DNA of 64,000 nucleotides from Phocaeicola barnesiae DSM 18169 = JCM 13652 (lineage in GTDB: Bacteria > Bacteroidota > Bacteroidia > Bacteroidales > Bacteroidaceae). The stretch lies in the NCBI RefSeq assembly GCF_000374585.1, contig NZ_KB894645.1:186001-250000 (forward strand), written 5' to 3'. The first letter of the stretch is position 1. Every line of letters begins with the position of its first letter. This document shows positions 18,795-26,978 of this stretch, one piece after another. A model generated the notes under the pieces. The model searched no databases, had not been told where the DNA came from, and saw only the letters and a program-made list of their open reading frames with translations. The position numbers and the translations under genes are program-made.

Positions 18795-19535
18795 TTAATA
18801 AAGTCCGTCAATCTTTCCCGGTTGTGTACTCCGGTACGCTACCATCAGTCTATAACACTCCTCGGCATCAAATCCGCGACGCTTTGCGTACTCGTCGGCC
18901 AGTATCCGGTGCATGTGAGGAGTAGCCGGCAGACGTTCCAGGTTCTTGCACCCAGCCTTCATATCCAATGGCCCGATAGCCAACCGATTCAAATCCACAA
19001 TCTCGATGGTTATTCCATGCTCCGTCTTTCCGAACAGAATGTTACCGCGTCCGTAATCCTTGTGGGCATAGCCATGTTCATGAAGCAAGGCTGTCGTAGC
19101 ACCGACAGCCCGAAGTACCTCGTCTTCATAATCAAATTTCTGTTTGAAAAGGGCTTCGTATGTATATGGACAAGGCGATTCATACGTCACATAATAACTC
19201 CGGTCGAACATCAGTCCCTTACGGATATTCAGGTATCCTACCGGACGGGGAGTTCCTACTCCGATATTCAGAAACATCTGGGCATGCACAAACGAACGCT
19301 TGGCTTTCGATGGGCGGAAAACACCATATACCCAACGGTTGATGATATTCGGGGTATGAAAAGCCTTGATGACAAAGGTATTCCCCTGATAGGTTATCTT
19401 CCTCAACTCATTCCGTCCTTTGTGGATGACAATACCTTCGCCTTTGGCAAAACGCTCCGGCACAGAAAGCATAAAATCACGTAACGGTTCGCAGTCCGGA
19501 CTCAGAACCAGCGTCTGATGATTTATAATACTCAT
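18795..19535 (-). CDS. Lipopolysaccharide kinase (WaaP/KdkA-like)
   Basis: A 246-residue kinase-fold protein. Visible are the phosphate-binding lysine in FVIKAF (K57), the catalytic loop HKDYGRGN (D160, N165) and the metal-binding DLNR (D181) in place of DFG. This matches the Kdo/heptose kinase family, which phosphorylates inner-core LPS on the cytoplasmic side. Bacteroides LPS is known to carry phosphorylated Kdo, so KdkA-like activity is the best guess. It sits in the glf operon, 10 bases after a GT2 gene and directly before another. Confidence 0.85.
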   Translation of the reverse strand: MSIINHQTLVLSPDCEPLRDFMLSVPERFAKGEGIVIHKGRNELRKITYQGNTFVIKAFHTPNIINRWVYGVFRPSKAKRSFVHAQMFLNIGVGTPRPVGYLNIRKGLMFDRSYYVTYESPCPYTYEALFKQKFDYEDEVLRAVGATTALLHEHGYAHKDYGRGNILFGKTEHGITIEIVDLNRLAIGPLDMKAGCKNLERLPATPHMHRILADEYAKRRGFDAEECYRLMVAYRSTQPGKIDGLY

Positions 19536-19545
19536 ACGTTACAGC

Positions 19546-20268
19546 TTAAATTTTATCCAGACCCTTTGTATATTTCAACCAATAATATTTCAACGGGTTC
19601 TTATACTTCAACTGCTTCCATGGCCGGCTTCCATGCGGACGATGCCAGACAGGCAACACTGTAAACAGGTAATTCTGAAAACCTTTTTTCAGCGCTTCGT
19701 GAGAAATCGTTACATCATACCAGTTTTTAGTCGCATCCAACTCATGGAAATCGAAAGCCTTCAGAAATGCAGGTGTCAACAGGGAACAACAGAAACTGCA
19801 ATGTTTCTTCTCCGGATAAACCTTTCCTTCATTCCCTTTGGCATGCAGGTACGGATAATTGATGATTCCAGCCTCATCGACTGTAACCGCAGCGGCAATC
19901 GCACAATCCGGACGGGCCGATGCGCCATCGAACAAGCCCTGCAGGGTATCCTTCTTGACTACCACATCCGATTCCACAATCAACAACCCCGCATCTGCCT
20001 CGATGGCCTCCTGCTGGGTCTTCTGAAGAACCAACAAATAATTCGGTGAGGGATGGTCAGTCAAATCGGACAAATTGACCAAACGGAAACCCATCTTTTT
20101 CGACTGCTCTTCCAGAATCCGTGTATTTTCTTCGGTACTGAAATCATTATATACCGTATATGTATAAGGAACAGTCAGTTCCGATTCCAGAATCGCTTTT
20201 ACCGTTTCCAAAGTAAACTCGATAGAATCTTTAACTGGTGTGATAATATGCAGACTTTTCATGCTCAT
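19546..20268 (-). CDS. GT2-like glycosyltransferase
   Basis: A 240-residue protein with SLHIITPVKDSIEFTLETV at the N-terminus, YNDFSTEENTRIL, and IVESDVVV where GT2 enzymes have DxD. The glycan-site region ends with WHRPHGSRPWKQLKYKN. It differs enough from the classic GT2 pattern that the subfamily is unclear. The ATG at 20268 overlaps the stop of glf (ATGA), so it is probably translationally coupled. A second ATG at 20262 is possible. Confidence 0.75.
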   Translation of the reverse strand: MSMKSLHIITPVKDSIEFTLETVKAILESELTVPYTYTVYNDFSTEENTRILEEQSKKMGFRLVNLSDLTDHPSPNYLLVLQKTQQEAIEADAGLLIVESDVVVKKDTLQGLFDGASARPDCAIAAAVTVDEAGIINYPYLHAKGNEGKVYPEKKHCSFCCSLLTPAFLKAFDFHELDATKNWYDVTISHEALKKGFQNYLFTVLPVWHRPHGSRPWKQLKYKNPLKYYWLKYTKGLDKI

Positions 20269-21377
20269 ATAGTTTGTAGTTCTTCTTTGCACAGTTTTAA
20301 GGCAGCCTCTATCGTATCATCCATATCGGCATACGTATATTGGGCGAGACGTCCTCCGAACAGAATCTTTTCCTCCTTCCGGGCCAACTCCTGATAGTTG
20401 CTGAATATTTCTGAGTTACGGGCATCATTTACCGGATAATAAGGTTCTTTCCCGGGACCGAAACTGTCCGGATACTCATACGTAACGACGGTTACCGGCT
20501 GATTACCGAACTCAAAATGTTTATGTTCAATGATTCGGGTATAAGGAATCTCCCGCTCCGTATAATTGACTACAGCATTTCCCTGGAAATCTTCCATATC
20601 CAACAGTTGCTGTTCGAATCGCAGACTCCGGTATTCCAATGCCCCGCAACAGTAGTTATAGAATTCATCGATACATCCGGTAAACAAAGTCTTCTCGGCC
20701 ATATCCTCCCAATGGGCACGGTTTTCGAAATAATTGGTACCGAGCTGTACATCCGAATCTTCCAACAATTTATCTATCAAAACATTATAGCCACCTTTGG
20801 GAATGCCTTGGTAAGCATCATTGAAATAATTGTTATCGAATACAAACCGGAAAGGAATCCGTTTGATAATGAAAGGAGGAAGTTCTGTAGCCGAACGGCC
20901 CCACTGTTTCTCCGTATATCCTTTAATCAGGCAATTGTAGATATCCTCGCCACACAATTTCAGCGCCTGTTCCTCTAGGTTAGCCGGTTCTACGATGTCC
21001 TGATAACGACTACGCTGCTCTTCTATCTTTGCCTTGGCCTCTGCCGGTGTCTTTACTCCCCACAACTGATAAAAGGTATTCATATTGAACGGAAGGTTAT
21101 AAAGTTTACCTCCGAAACAAGCCAAAGGAGCATTTGTAAACCGGTTGAATTCTACAAGCCGGTTGACATATTCCCAAATTTCCTTGTTGTCTGTGTGAAA
21201 GATGTGCGCTCCATACTTATGTACATGGATACCTGCCACATCCTCACAATATACGTTCCCTCCACGATGCTCCCGCTTATCGATTACCAGACAGCGTTTC
21301 CCGAGCTTCGTTGCTTCATGAGCAAAGACTGCGCCGAACAGACCGGCTCCAACAATCAGATAGTCATATTGTTTCAT
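20265..21377 (-). CDS. glf: UDP-galactopyranose mutase
   Basis: A 370-residue FAD enzyme converting UDP-galactopyranose to UDP-galactofuranose. The FAD-binding motif YLIVGAGLFGAVFAHEA is at the N-terminus, followed by IDKREHRGGNVY, YGAHIFHT, GYTEKQWGR and a C-terminal LFGGRLAQYTYADMD. All are hallmarks of bacterial Glf. The ATG at 21377 is preferred over an in-frame TTG two codons earlier. It is the first gene of a four-gene operon (glf, GT2, kinase, GT2), consistent with a galactofuranose-containing LPS core such as that reported for Phocaeicola vulgatus. Confidence 0.96.
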   Translation of the reverse strand: MKQYDYLIVGAGLFGAVFAHEATKLGKRCLVIDKREHRGGNVYCEDVAGIHVHKYGAHIFHTDNKEIWEYVNRLVEFNRFTNAPLACFGGKLYNLPFNMNTFYQLWGVKTPAEAKAKIEEQRSRYQDIVEPANLEEQALKLCGEDIYNCLIKGYTEKQWGRSATELPPFIIKRIPFRFVFDNNYFNDAYQGIPKGGYNVLIDKLLEDSDVQLGTNYFENRAHWEDMAEKTLFTGCIDEFYNYCCGALEYRSLRFEQQLLDMEDFQGNAVVNYTEREIPYTRIIEHKHFEFGNQPVTVVTYEYPDSFGPGKEPYYPVNDARNSEIFSNYQELARKEEKILFGGRLAQYTYADMDDTIEAALKLCKEELQTI

Positions 21378-21397
21378 CAGCAATCATGTTTATGGGA

Positions 21398-21405
21398 CAA
21401 AGATA
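21398..21405 (-). promoter_or_regulatory. -7 box for the glf operon
   Basis: CAAAGATA on plus equals TATCTTTG on minus, 20 bases before the ATG at 21377. Confidence 0.7.
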
Positions 21406-21512
21406 GGAATAAAATAGGATTTATCATGTTCCATGAAGTCCGAAAGAAAGTATCACGGCAAAATAAACGCCAAAAAAGCGCCTGAACGGACCTACCGGAC
21501 ACTGTTTTTTTT

Positions 21513-21520
21513 TACCTTTG
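21513..21520 (+). promoter_or_regulatory. -7 box for pdxB
   Basis: TACCTTTG, 25 bases before the ATG at 21546. Confidence 0.7.
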
Positions 21521-21545
21521 CCATTCCAATTCCATAAAGGGCAAC

Positions 21546-22556
21546 ATGAAAGTAATCGTAGACAACAAAATCCCTTACATCCAGGGAATCATCGAGCAAC
21601 TGGCCGATGAAGTGATATACCTTCCGGGAAAAGCCTTCACTCCCGAAATCGTCAAAGATGCGGATGCCTTGCTCACCCGTACCCGTACACAGTGCAACCG
21701 CCAACTGCTGGAAGGAAGCCGTGTCAAATTCATCGGTACCGCTACCATCGGGTTCGATCATATCGATACAGAGTATTGTAAAGAGGCAGGTATCACCTGG
21801 AGCAATTGCCCGGGGTGCAATGCCGGAGCTGTGGAACAATACATTCACGCCGTTCTACAATTACTCCAACGCGAAAAAGGAATCGATTTACAGCATTCAT
21901 GCCTGGGTATCGTAGGAGTAGGCCATGTAGGAAGCCGCATCGACCGGCTGGCCAAGCATCTGAACATGCGTGTCCTCCATAATGACCCTCCCCGAGCCGA
22001 CCAGGGAGAAGAAGACTTTTGCAGCCTGCAGCAGATAGCAGAAGAATGTGACATCATTAGCTTCCATACGCCACTTATAAAGGAGGGTATCTATAAAACT
22101 TTTCATCTGGCAGACAATGACTTCTTCCGTCAGTTGAAGAAAAGGCCTTACATCATCAATACCTCACGGGGTGAGGTCATTGACACTCAAGCTATCCTGA
22201 CAGCCCTGAACGAAAGAACGATTTCCGGAGCAGTCATCGATGTATGGGAGAACGAACCGGACATCAACCGGGAACTGCTGGACAAGGTTTTCATCGGCAC
22301 CCCGCACATTGCCGGTTATTCGGCAGACGGCAAGGCCAATGCTACCCGCATGGTACTGGAAGCTTATTGCCGCTTCTTCGGGAAAGAAATGAATTTCAAG
22401 ATCGCGCCTACTGAAACTCCTCACGATGCCTACGACCCCAACGAAGAAATCCGCATCCTGCAGCAATACAATCCCCACCGGGACTGCGAGGCCCTGCGTG
22501 CTCATCCGGAACGCTTCGAACAGCTACGGGGAGATTATCCACTGAGAAGGGAATAA
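21546..22556 (+). CDS. pdxB: 4-phosphoerythronate dehydrogenase
   Basis: A 336-residue NAD-dependent D-2-hydroxyacid dehydrogenase family member that oxidises 4-phosphoerythronate in the DXP-dependent pyridoxal phosphate pathway. Visible features are GTATIGFDHIDTEYC, the Rossmann motif GIVGVGHVGSRI, NTSRGEVID, DVWENEPDI, and the catalytic histidine in GTPHIAGYS. The PdxB-specific C-terminal domain follows. Its last 39 codons are repeated at 26361-26478, 3,922 bp downstream. This upstream copy is attached to an intact gene and is therefore the working one. Confidence 0.94.
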   Translation: MKVIVDNKIPYIQGIIEQLADEVIYLPGKAFTPEIVKDADALLTRTRTQCNRQLLEGSRVKFIGTATIGFDHIDTEYCKEAGITWSNCPGCNAGAVEQYIHAVLQLLQREKGIDLQHSCLGIVGVGHVGSRIDRLAKHLNMRVLHNDPPRADQGEEDFCSLQQIAEECDIISFHTPLIKEGIYKTFHLADNDFFRQLKKRPYIINTSRGEVIDTQAILTALNERTISGAVIDVWENEPDINRELLDKVFIGTPHIAGYSADGKANATRMVLEAYCRFFGKEMNFKIAPTETPHDAYDPNEEIRILQQYNPHRDCEALRAHPERFEQLRGDYPLRRE

Positions 22557-22563
22557 TAAAAAA
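22439..22563 (+). repeat. Direct repeat, upstream copy (pdxB 3' end)
   Basis: These 125 bases match 26361-26485 at 121 positions with no gaps. The four differences are at 22443, 22458, 22486 and 22551. It spans the last 39 codons of pdxB with the stop and a few following bases. Confidence 0.97.
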
Positions 22564-22606
22564 AAGTCTGCGGATCAATCATCAGATTTATCCACAGACT
22601 TTTTTA
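22561..22606 (+). terminator. Intrinsic terminator after pdxB
   Basis: A hairpin pairs 22565-22575 with 22590-22600 (one C-A mismatch) and is followed by a T run. It starts exactly where the direct repeat ends. By chance it contains a perfect DnaA-box 9-mer at 22588-22596. Confidence 0.8.
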
Positions 22607-22621
22607 TAGAATAAGACTGAA

Positions 22622-22996
22622 TCAGTCATTTTCCATGTCTATCCTCCGATATGTTTCCGGATCATCATGAGCAATCCCATCATCATCCAATTCGTCAAGT
22701 ACCATAGTGTCAGATGTCAGCTCAACGATGAGGAAAGCCTCCTCATAATCACCATATCCATCTGTCCACGTAATATATAAACGGTTCCCGTTTAAATGAT
22801 AAGTACCATATTCGTCTTCAGATACGACTTCCCCGTTACTCATAAAGACCCATATACGATAGGTATGTATTTCCGACTGCCAAGCTCCTACAATCGAACT
22901 ACCCAGTTCCTCATCGTCATCCGAACAACCTGCTGTTCCCAATATCATAACAGCAAACAGACAGAACAATCCAAATAATCTAAGAGTTTTCATCAT
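22622..22996 (-). CDS. Small outer-surface lipoprotein, lipocalin-like
   Basis: A 124-residue predicted lipoprotein. The signal peptide (LRLFGLFCLFAVMIL) ends in a lipobox with the cysteine in GTAGC, followed by acidic SDDDEE, which resembles the lipoprotein export signal for the Bacteroidete cell surface. After it comes SSIVGAWQSEIHTYRI with alternating strands, like the lipocalin-like lipoproteins of Bacteroides. The C-terminus is very acidic. It is the last gene of the island's minus-strand run, 8 bases after the barrel gene. The function is unknown. Confidence 0.75.
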   Translation of the reverse strand: MMKTLRLFGLFCLFAVMILGTAGCSDDDEELGSSIVGAWQSEIHTYRIWVFMSNGEVVSEDEYGTYHLNGNRLYITWTDGYGDYEEAFLIVELTSDTMVLDELDDDGIAHDDPETYRRIDMEND

Positions 22997-23004
22997 TCAC
23001 AAGT

Positions 23005-23721
23005 TTAGAAATTAAAACCTAAAGTAACTGATGTTGTCGCAAATTTCGTTTCATCAACAATTTCGTTGAAGTCGGTTCCATATTCAACTCCCAAATGAAT
23101 AGCACGATAATCCAGACCTACACCAATATGCCAGCCTGCCTGAAAACGTTTCCAAGGTTCGCCATTCATATCATCATCATCAAACAAGTTCCAATCTTCA
23201 GAATCTGTTTCGCCATAACCTGTTTCTTCGTATTTATTCTTTCCTAAAAGATTAATGCGAAAATCCAATCCGAAATATGGGCTGATGGAAAAATCATCCG
23301 TAACATTAAACCGATACAATAGATTTAAAGGAATGTTCAATGATAGCATAGTGAGTTTCTCGGAATAACTATACTCATAACCGCCATAAGATTCTGAATC
23401 TTCATCTTTATAACTCCGATATTGGATACCTGCACCAGCCTCCATATACAAAGGTAAACTCTGTGTAAGTCCAAACCCTCTCAACCAACCAACAGTAAAT
23501 CCCTTAAACTTAATATCGTCATCACTGTCATCAAACTTCATTTTTGAAGGAGTATACGATACATAGATACGACTCCAACCATCAGTTGTTACTGAAGTAG
23601 CATCAAACGAACTGCTGGTTGATATAGTACAACTGGATGATTCAGAATCAGCAGATTCTGCAAAAGCTGTGGTTGCCAAACCCATAAAAGCCAACAACAC
23701 AAAAAACTTAAACTTCTTCAT
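23005..23721 (-). CDS. Outer membrane beta-barrel protein
   Basis: A 238-residue protein with a cleavable signal (KKFKFFVLLAFMGLATTAFA). Alternating amphipathic strands follow and it ends in SVTLGFNF, a terminal aromatic typical of barrel proteins recognised by the BAM machinery. It resembles the small PorT/OmpW-like barrels of Bacteroidetes. The ATG at 23721 is chosen because the signal peptide begins there; an upstream in-frame start adds ten residues without any motif. It lies 46 bases after the lipoprotein gene, probably in one operon. The function is unknown. Confidence 0.75.
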   Translation of the reverse strand: MKKFKFFVLLAFMGLATTAFAESADSESSSCTISTSSSFDATSVTTDGWSRIYVSYTPSKMKFDDSDDDIKFKGFTVGWLRGFGLTQSLPLYMEAGAGIQYRSYKDEDSESYGGYEYSYSEKLTMLSLNIPLNLLYRFNVTDDFSISPYFGLDFRINLLGKNKYEETGYGETDSEDWNLFDDDDMNGEPWKRFQAGWHIGVGLDYRAIHLGVEYGTDFNEIVDETKFATTSVTLGFNF

Positions 23722-23767
23722 AATACATAAATTTATAGGGTTAATACTCAATCAACAGAAAACTATT

Positions 23768-24943
23768 TTATTCATAAAAAATCTCATAAACCGTAGAATT
23801 GAATACATTACCTTCATTCCACTTATCCATACAATAACAAGTGATAGTGTCAATACGACCTTGTAAATCTCTTTCATAAGAATACACATAATATCCATCA
23901 GCATATTGTCCAAAATCCATTCTTGATATCATGTTTGCCGAACGTTCTCCATAGAATCCAAAGGGCGCAAATAAAGAGAAATGGCTATAATCATACTCAT
24001 ACTCACTACAATTGGAAATTATACAATTCAAATCAAGATTTGCATCATTCTTCTCATCTGAATATTCATAATTATAGATTGAACCACGACAATTTAATTC
24101 TACCAGATTATTATGTTCATAACCAAAGACATTATTGTTTAGCGTCTGCAAATAACCATTCTCATCATATACAGAGGTTGCAACCAGGACTTCCTTGGAC
24201 GCTGCAGAAGATAAACTATATAATGATTGAATTCCAAATTTGCTAATATAAGCTTTGTATGACTCACTACCAGTTACATATACTTCTTCCGACCCATTAT
24301 AACGATAGGCCCACTCATAGGTATAGTTCCCGTTATCAATACTATAATTCTGTATACGGTCTTGGTCATCGTAAGAGAATCGATATGTGGTTGTACTACT
24401 TTTACTTCCCGATTCATAAGTAGTAGTTGCACGGATTTCAGAAATCAATGCACTACTTGGTTCCGGAGTTGGTTCCGCCCCCTCATACTCTCCTACACGG
24501 TAATAATAGTAAATAATAACGTACCGGTCTGTTATCCGATAGATGATGAGTATAGTTTTGGTCAGCTGGAAAATATACCATCTTTCACCACCAAACGTAA
24601 TGGATGGTCCTTCTCCATGATAGCCACTGCCCATACCGTCATTAAGACCTTCATCGACAGTCCAATCAAAACTACCAGACCCGTTTCCACCGAATGTACC
24701 GGTTCCTCCTTCATCAAAATTCAAATCAGGAATATCAGGCATCTCAGGGCGCTCCAATACATTTCCATCTTCATCGGCCCATTCCACATGATCCGGAGTC
24801 CACTGACCGATGATCATCTGTGCGACACTGGGCTGTCCGTCTTCAATAACAAGAGTTGTCAACCCATCCTTGTTACATGATGATATACATGCAACAAGTA
24901 AGAAAACCATAAAATATCTAATGCTTGTATATACATTCTTCAT
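23768..24943 (-). CDS. Lipoprotein with DUF4595-like repeats
   Basis: A 391-residue predicted lipoprotein. The signal (SIRYFMVFLLVACISSC) has its lipobox cysteine at residue 23, followed by NKDG. A glycine/acid-rich part (about 70-110) precedes a C-terminal half with repeated strand motifs such as FSYDDQDRIQNY, SVYDENGYLQTL and YSYERDLQGRIDTI. These resemble DUF4595/RHS-like beta-sheet lipoproteins of Bacteroides. The ATG at 24943 is chosen by the signal peptide. It lies 16 bases after the OmpA-type gene. No function is known; surface exposure is likely. Confidence 0.7.
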   Translation of the reverse strand: MKNVYTSIRYFMVFLLVACISSCNKDGLTTLVIEDGQPSVAQMIIGQWTPDHVEWADEDGNVLERPEMPDIPDLNFDEGGTGTFGGNGSGSFDWTVDEGLNDGMGSGYHGEGPSITFGGERWYIFQLTKTILIIYRITDRYVIIYYYYRVGEYEGAEPTPEPSSALISEIRATTTYESGSKSSTTTYRFSYDDQDRIQNYSIDNGNYTYEWAYRYNGSEEVYVTGSESYKAYISKFGIQSLYSLSSAASKEVLVATSVYDENGYLQTLNNNVFGYEHNNLVELNCRGSIYNYEYSDEKNDANLDLNCIISNCSEYEYDYSHFSLFAPFGFYGERSANMISRMDFGQYADGYYVYSYERDLQGRIDTITCYCMDKWNEGNVFNSTVYEIFYE

Positions 24944-24959
24944 AATCCAATCCTCCACA

Positions 24960-26147
24960 TTATTCGGTGATTTCAAATTCTACACGACGATTCATCAATT
25001 GTCCTTCCGGGGTATCGTTTGTAGCAATAGGTCTGGTCATACCATAATACTCATAAGTCAGATGACTTTTATCAACTCCTGCTTCCAATAAATAATTGTA
25101 AACAGCCTCTGCACGTGCTTTCGAAAGTTTCATGTTATAATCGGCATTACCCACATTGTCTGTATGACCTTTTACAATGATGTGAATCGGAGTATTTTTC
25201 ATCAGACGTGCTATCTTATCCAGATAAGGATATGATTCTTTTTTGATGGTACTCTTATCAAATTCAAAGTTAATGACATCGATAGCACAAATTGTTTTTC
25301 CTGAAATTGACTGCCCTTTACCCAGCAATTCCATAATTTCTTCCAATGTATAACAAGGTTTTTCTTCTACCACAGGCTCTTCCTTAACAACCACAGGTTC
25401 TGGAATATATACCGGCTCTACTTTCTTCTTTGGGGCTCTCTTGAAAATACTTAACGGAACTGAAACGGAGGCTGTTATTTCAAAGCCATGCAATTTACGA
25501 TTACCTTGAATATCATAGACCGGACGATTCAAAGCGATAGACTGACCATCCTTTTCCATACTACTATACGTATCAGTAAAACCATACTGATAGTTAGCCT
25601 CTAATGCTAACAATAACCGTTTATCTTGGTTCAATGCAATAGGGAACTTCACACCCGCTCCGATAGCTCCCGCTACATAAGTATCTGCCATATTAGCTTT
25701 AGATACATCTATCTTATAATCTCCTGTAGCATCACTCAAGGTGATGTCACCGCCACGTACAAACCCTACAATCGGTGCAGCATACACATACGGACGTATG
25801 CCTTCATAATCTCCAAAATTAAAAATGAATGGAAGACGAATATCTACATATTTGGCTTTTAAGTGATAATCTAAATCACTGTCATTTATTTTAGTACCCC
25901 TAACCAACCAATCTACCTCCGGACGAATAGAAAACAGGCGACTATCACCAAATTCAAATTCAGCAAAAACACCTCCTACAAAACCAGAGTTCATCTTCGG
26001 ACTACGGTTCTCCAATTCAGAATAACTGGCCCATGACATTCCCATCCCTCCTTTAACGCCTATATAAATGTGATCAGACGTCATCTGTGCAAACGATTGT
26101 AAACACAAAATGGAGAGCAAAACAAATAATAATCTCTTGTACACCAT
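24960..26147 (-). CDS. OmpA-family outer membrane protein
   Basis: A 395-residue protein. A signal peptide (about 1-20) is followed by an N-terminal barrel of the PF13568 type (GVKGGMGMSWASY..., about 25-240). A proline/valine-rich linker follows (about 243-270, VYIPEPVVVKEEPVV). The C-terminal OmpA domain (about 290-395) shows FEFDKSTIKKES, GHTDNVG, LSKARAEAV and NRRVEFEI. It should anchor the outer membrane to peptidoglycan. It is the first gene of the island's minus-strand operon, with its own promoter. Confidence 0.9.
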   Translation of the reverse strand: MVYKRLLFVLLSILCLQSFAQMTSDHIYIGVKGGMGMSWASYSELENRSPKMNSGFVGGVFAEFEFGDSRLFSIRPEVDWLVRGTKINDSDLDYHLKAKYVDIRLPFIFNFGDYEGIRPYVYAAPIVGFVRGGDITLSDATGDYKIDVSKANMADTYVAGAIGAGVKFPIALNQDKRLLLALEANYQYGFTDTYSSMEKDGQSIALNRPVYDIQGNRKLHGFEITASVSVPLSIFKRAPKKKVEPVYIPEPVVVKEEPVVEEKPCYTLEEIMELLGKGQSISGKTICAIDVINFEFDKSTIKKESYPYLDKIARLMKNTPIHIIVKGHTDNVGNADYNMKLSKARAEAVYNYLLEAGVDKSHLTYEYYGMTRPIATNDTPEGQLMNRRVEFEITE

Positions 26148-26174
26148 AATTCAAAGTTTATTTATGTTTTTATA

Positions 26175-26182
26175 CAAATTTA
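26175..26182 (-). promoter_or_regulatory. -7 box for the OmpA/lipoprotein operon
   Basis: CAAATTTA on plus equals TAAATTTG on minus, 27 bases before the start at 26147. Confidence 0.6.
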
Positions 26183-26360
26183 AAGAAATCATCAAATTTC
26201 TCAAAGCAGAGAAATATACATCTGTTACTATTACATACAAAAGAAAGACTATATGAATAAAAACAAAGATTATTAGGAATAAAAAAATATTGAATTTAAG
26301 TTTCAGAACAAAAAAAGGAACCAATCATTTTACCCTTAGGGCCCTCTTCACTCAAAAAAT

Positions 26361-26478
26361 CAACAAAGAAATCCGCATCTTGCAGCAATACAATCCCCAC
26401 CGGGACTACGAGGCCCTGCGTGCTCATCCGGAACGCTTCGAACAGCTACGGGGAGATTATCCACTGAGAAGGAAATAA
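26361..26478 (+). pseudogene. pdxB 3'-end remnant
   Basis: The last 39 codons of pdxB including the stop, without the rest of the gene. Relative to the intact copy it has three amino acid changes (E to K, C to Y, E to K) and one silent change. The sequence upstream of 26361 is unrelated to pdxB. An open frame runs into it from an ATG at 26290, but no promoter or ribosome site supports expression. Confidence 0.85.
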
Positions 26479-26485
26479 TAAAAAA
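26361..26485 (+). repeat. Direct repeat, downstream copy (pdxB 3' end)
   Basis: Partner of 22439-22563, offset by exactly 3,922 bp. The four differences are at 26365, 26380, 26408 and 26473, and each carries A or T here against G or C upstream. Confidence 0.97.
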
Positions 26486-26647
26486 GATAGAGCAAGCTAT
26501 ATCTCCAAGTGCATATTCATACAATGCAGAAAGTCAACCCTTAATCAATCCATACGCCGAAGAGGCTCGGATTTGCCTGTTTTCAAGACTTTCGCGTGCA
26601 CATAACCTATAAAATTGTGCAAAAAACCGCATTTATTTGCCTGAATA

Positions 26648-26679
26648 TTTGCTTAGAACAAGAAATATTTATTCCTTTG
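26648..26679 (+). promoter_or_regulatory. Promoter of acpP-fabF-rnc
   Basis: -33 TTTG at 26648-26651 and -7 TTCCTTTG at 26672-26679, 20 bases apart, the normal Bacteroides spacing. The second base of the -7 box departs from TAnnTTTG. The ATG follows 52 bases later. Confidence 0.65.
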
Positions 26680-26731
26680 CACCGAAAAATAAAACAAAAT
26701 ATTCTATTTATAAACTTAAAAATTGAAAATT

Positions 26732-26968
26732 ATGTCTGAAATCGCATCAAAAGTACAGAAGATTATCGTTGATAAACTGGGTGTAGAAGAATCAGAAGTT
26801 GTTGCTACTGCTAGCTTCACAAACGATCTGGGTGCAGACTCATTGGATACTGTAGAATTGATCATGGAATTCGAAAAAGAATTCGGTATCTCTATTCCTG
26901 ATGATCAGGCAGAAAAGATCCAGACTGTAGGCGACGCTATCTCTTACATCGAAGCTAACGCAAAATAA
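26732..26968 (+). CDS. acpP: Acyl carrier protein
   Basis: A 78-residue acidic carrier of fatty acid intermediates. The phosphopantetheine serine is S37 in [10 protein letters not shown], in the usual four-helix fold, and the length is typical. An in-frame TTG three codons earlier is not needed. It is the first gene of acpP-fabF-rnc, 10 bases before fabF, an arrangement common in bacteria that ties fatty acid synthesis to RNase III. Confidence 0.98.
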   Translation: MSEIASKVQKIIVDKLGVEESEVVATASFTNDLGADSLDTVELIMEFEKEFGISIPDDQAEKIQTVGDAISYIEANAK

Positions 26969-26978
26969 TTAATTCTTT

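Larger units (their letters stand above)
22564..26360. mobile_element. AT-rich envelope-gene module between two pdxB 3'-end copies (candidate acquired island)
   Basis: This 3.8-kb block holds four minus-strand genes (lipoprotein, barrel, lipoprotein, OmpA) and is bracketed by the 125-bp direct repeats. It is visibly more AT-rich than its flanks: a hand count of the line at 23221 gives 18 of 60 G+C, against 35 of 60 for the pdxB line at 22321. No integrase, transposase or terminal inverted repeat was seen. The mechanism of entry is therefore unknown, and an ancestral duplication followed by loss remains possible. Confidence 0.55.
26148..26731. other. Non-coding stretch holding island edge, pdxB remnant and acpP promoter
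   Basis: These 584 bases hold, in order: the minus-strand promoter at 26175-26182, about 180 AT-rich bases with no visible gene, the pdxB 3' remnant (26361-26485), about 160 unassigned bases, and the acpP promoter (26648-26679). No RNA gene was recognised. Confidence 0.7.

Noticed and set aside
22588-22596. Perfect DnaA box after pdxB
   Set aside because: It is a single 9-mer lying inside one arm of a terminator hairpin with no neighbours, so chance is sufficient.
26290-26478. A 62-codon gene ending in the pdxB-like sequence
   Set aside because: The first part is AT-rich with no family resemblance and the rest is the duplicated pdxB 3' end. No promoter or ribosome site, so it is called a remnant.
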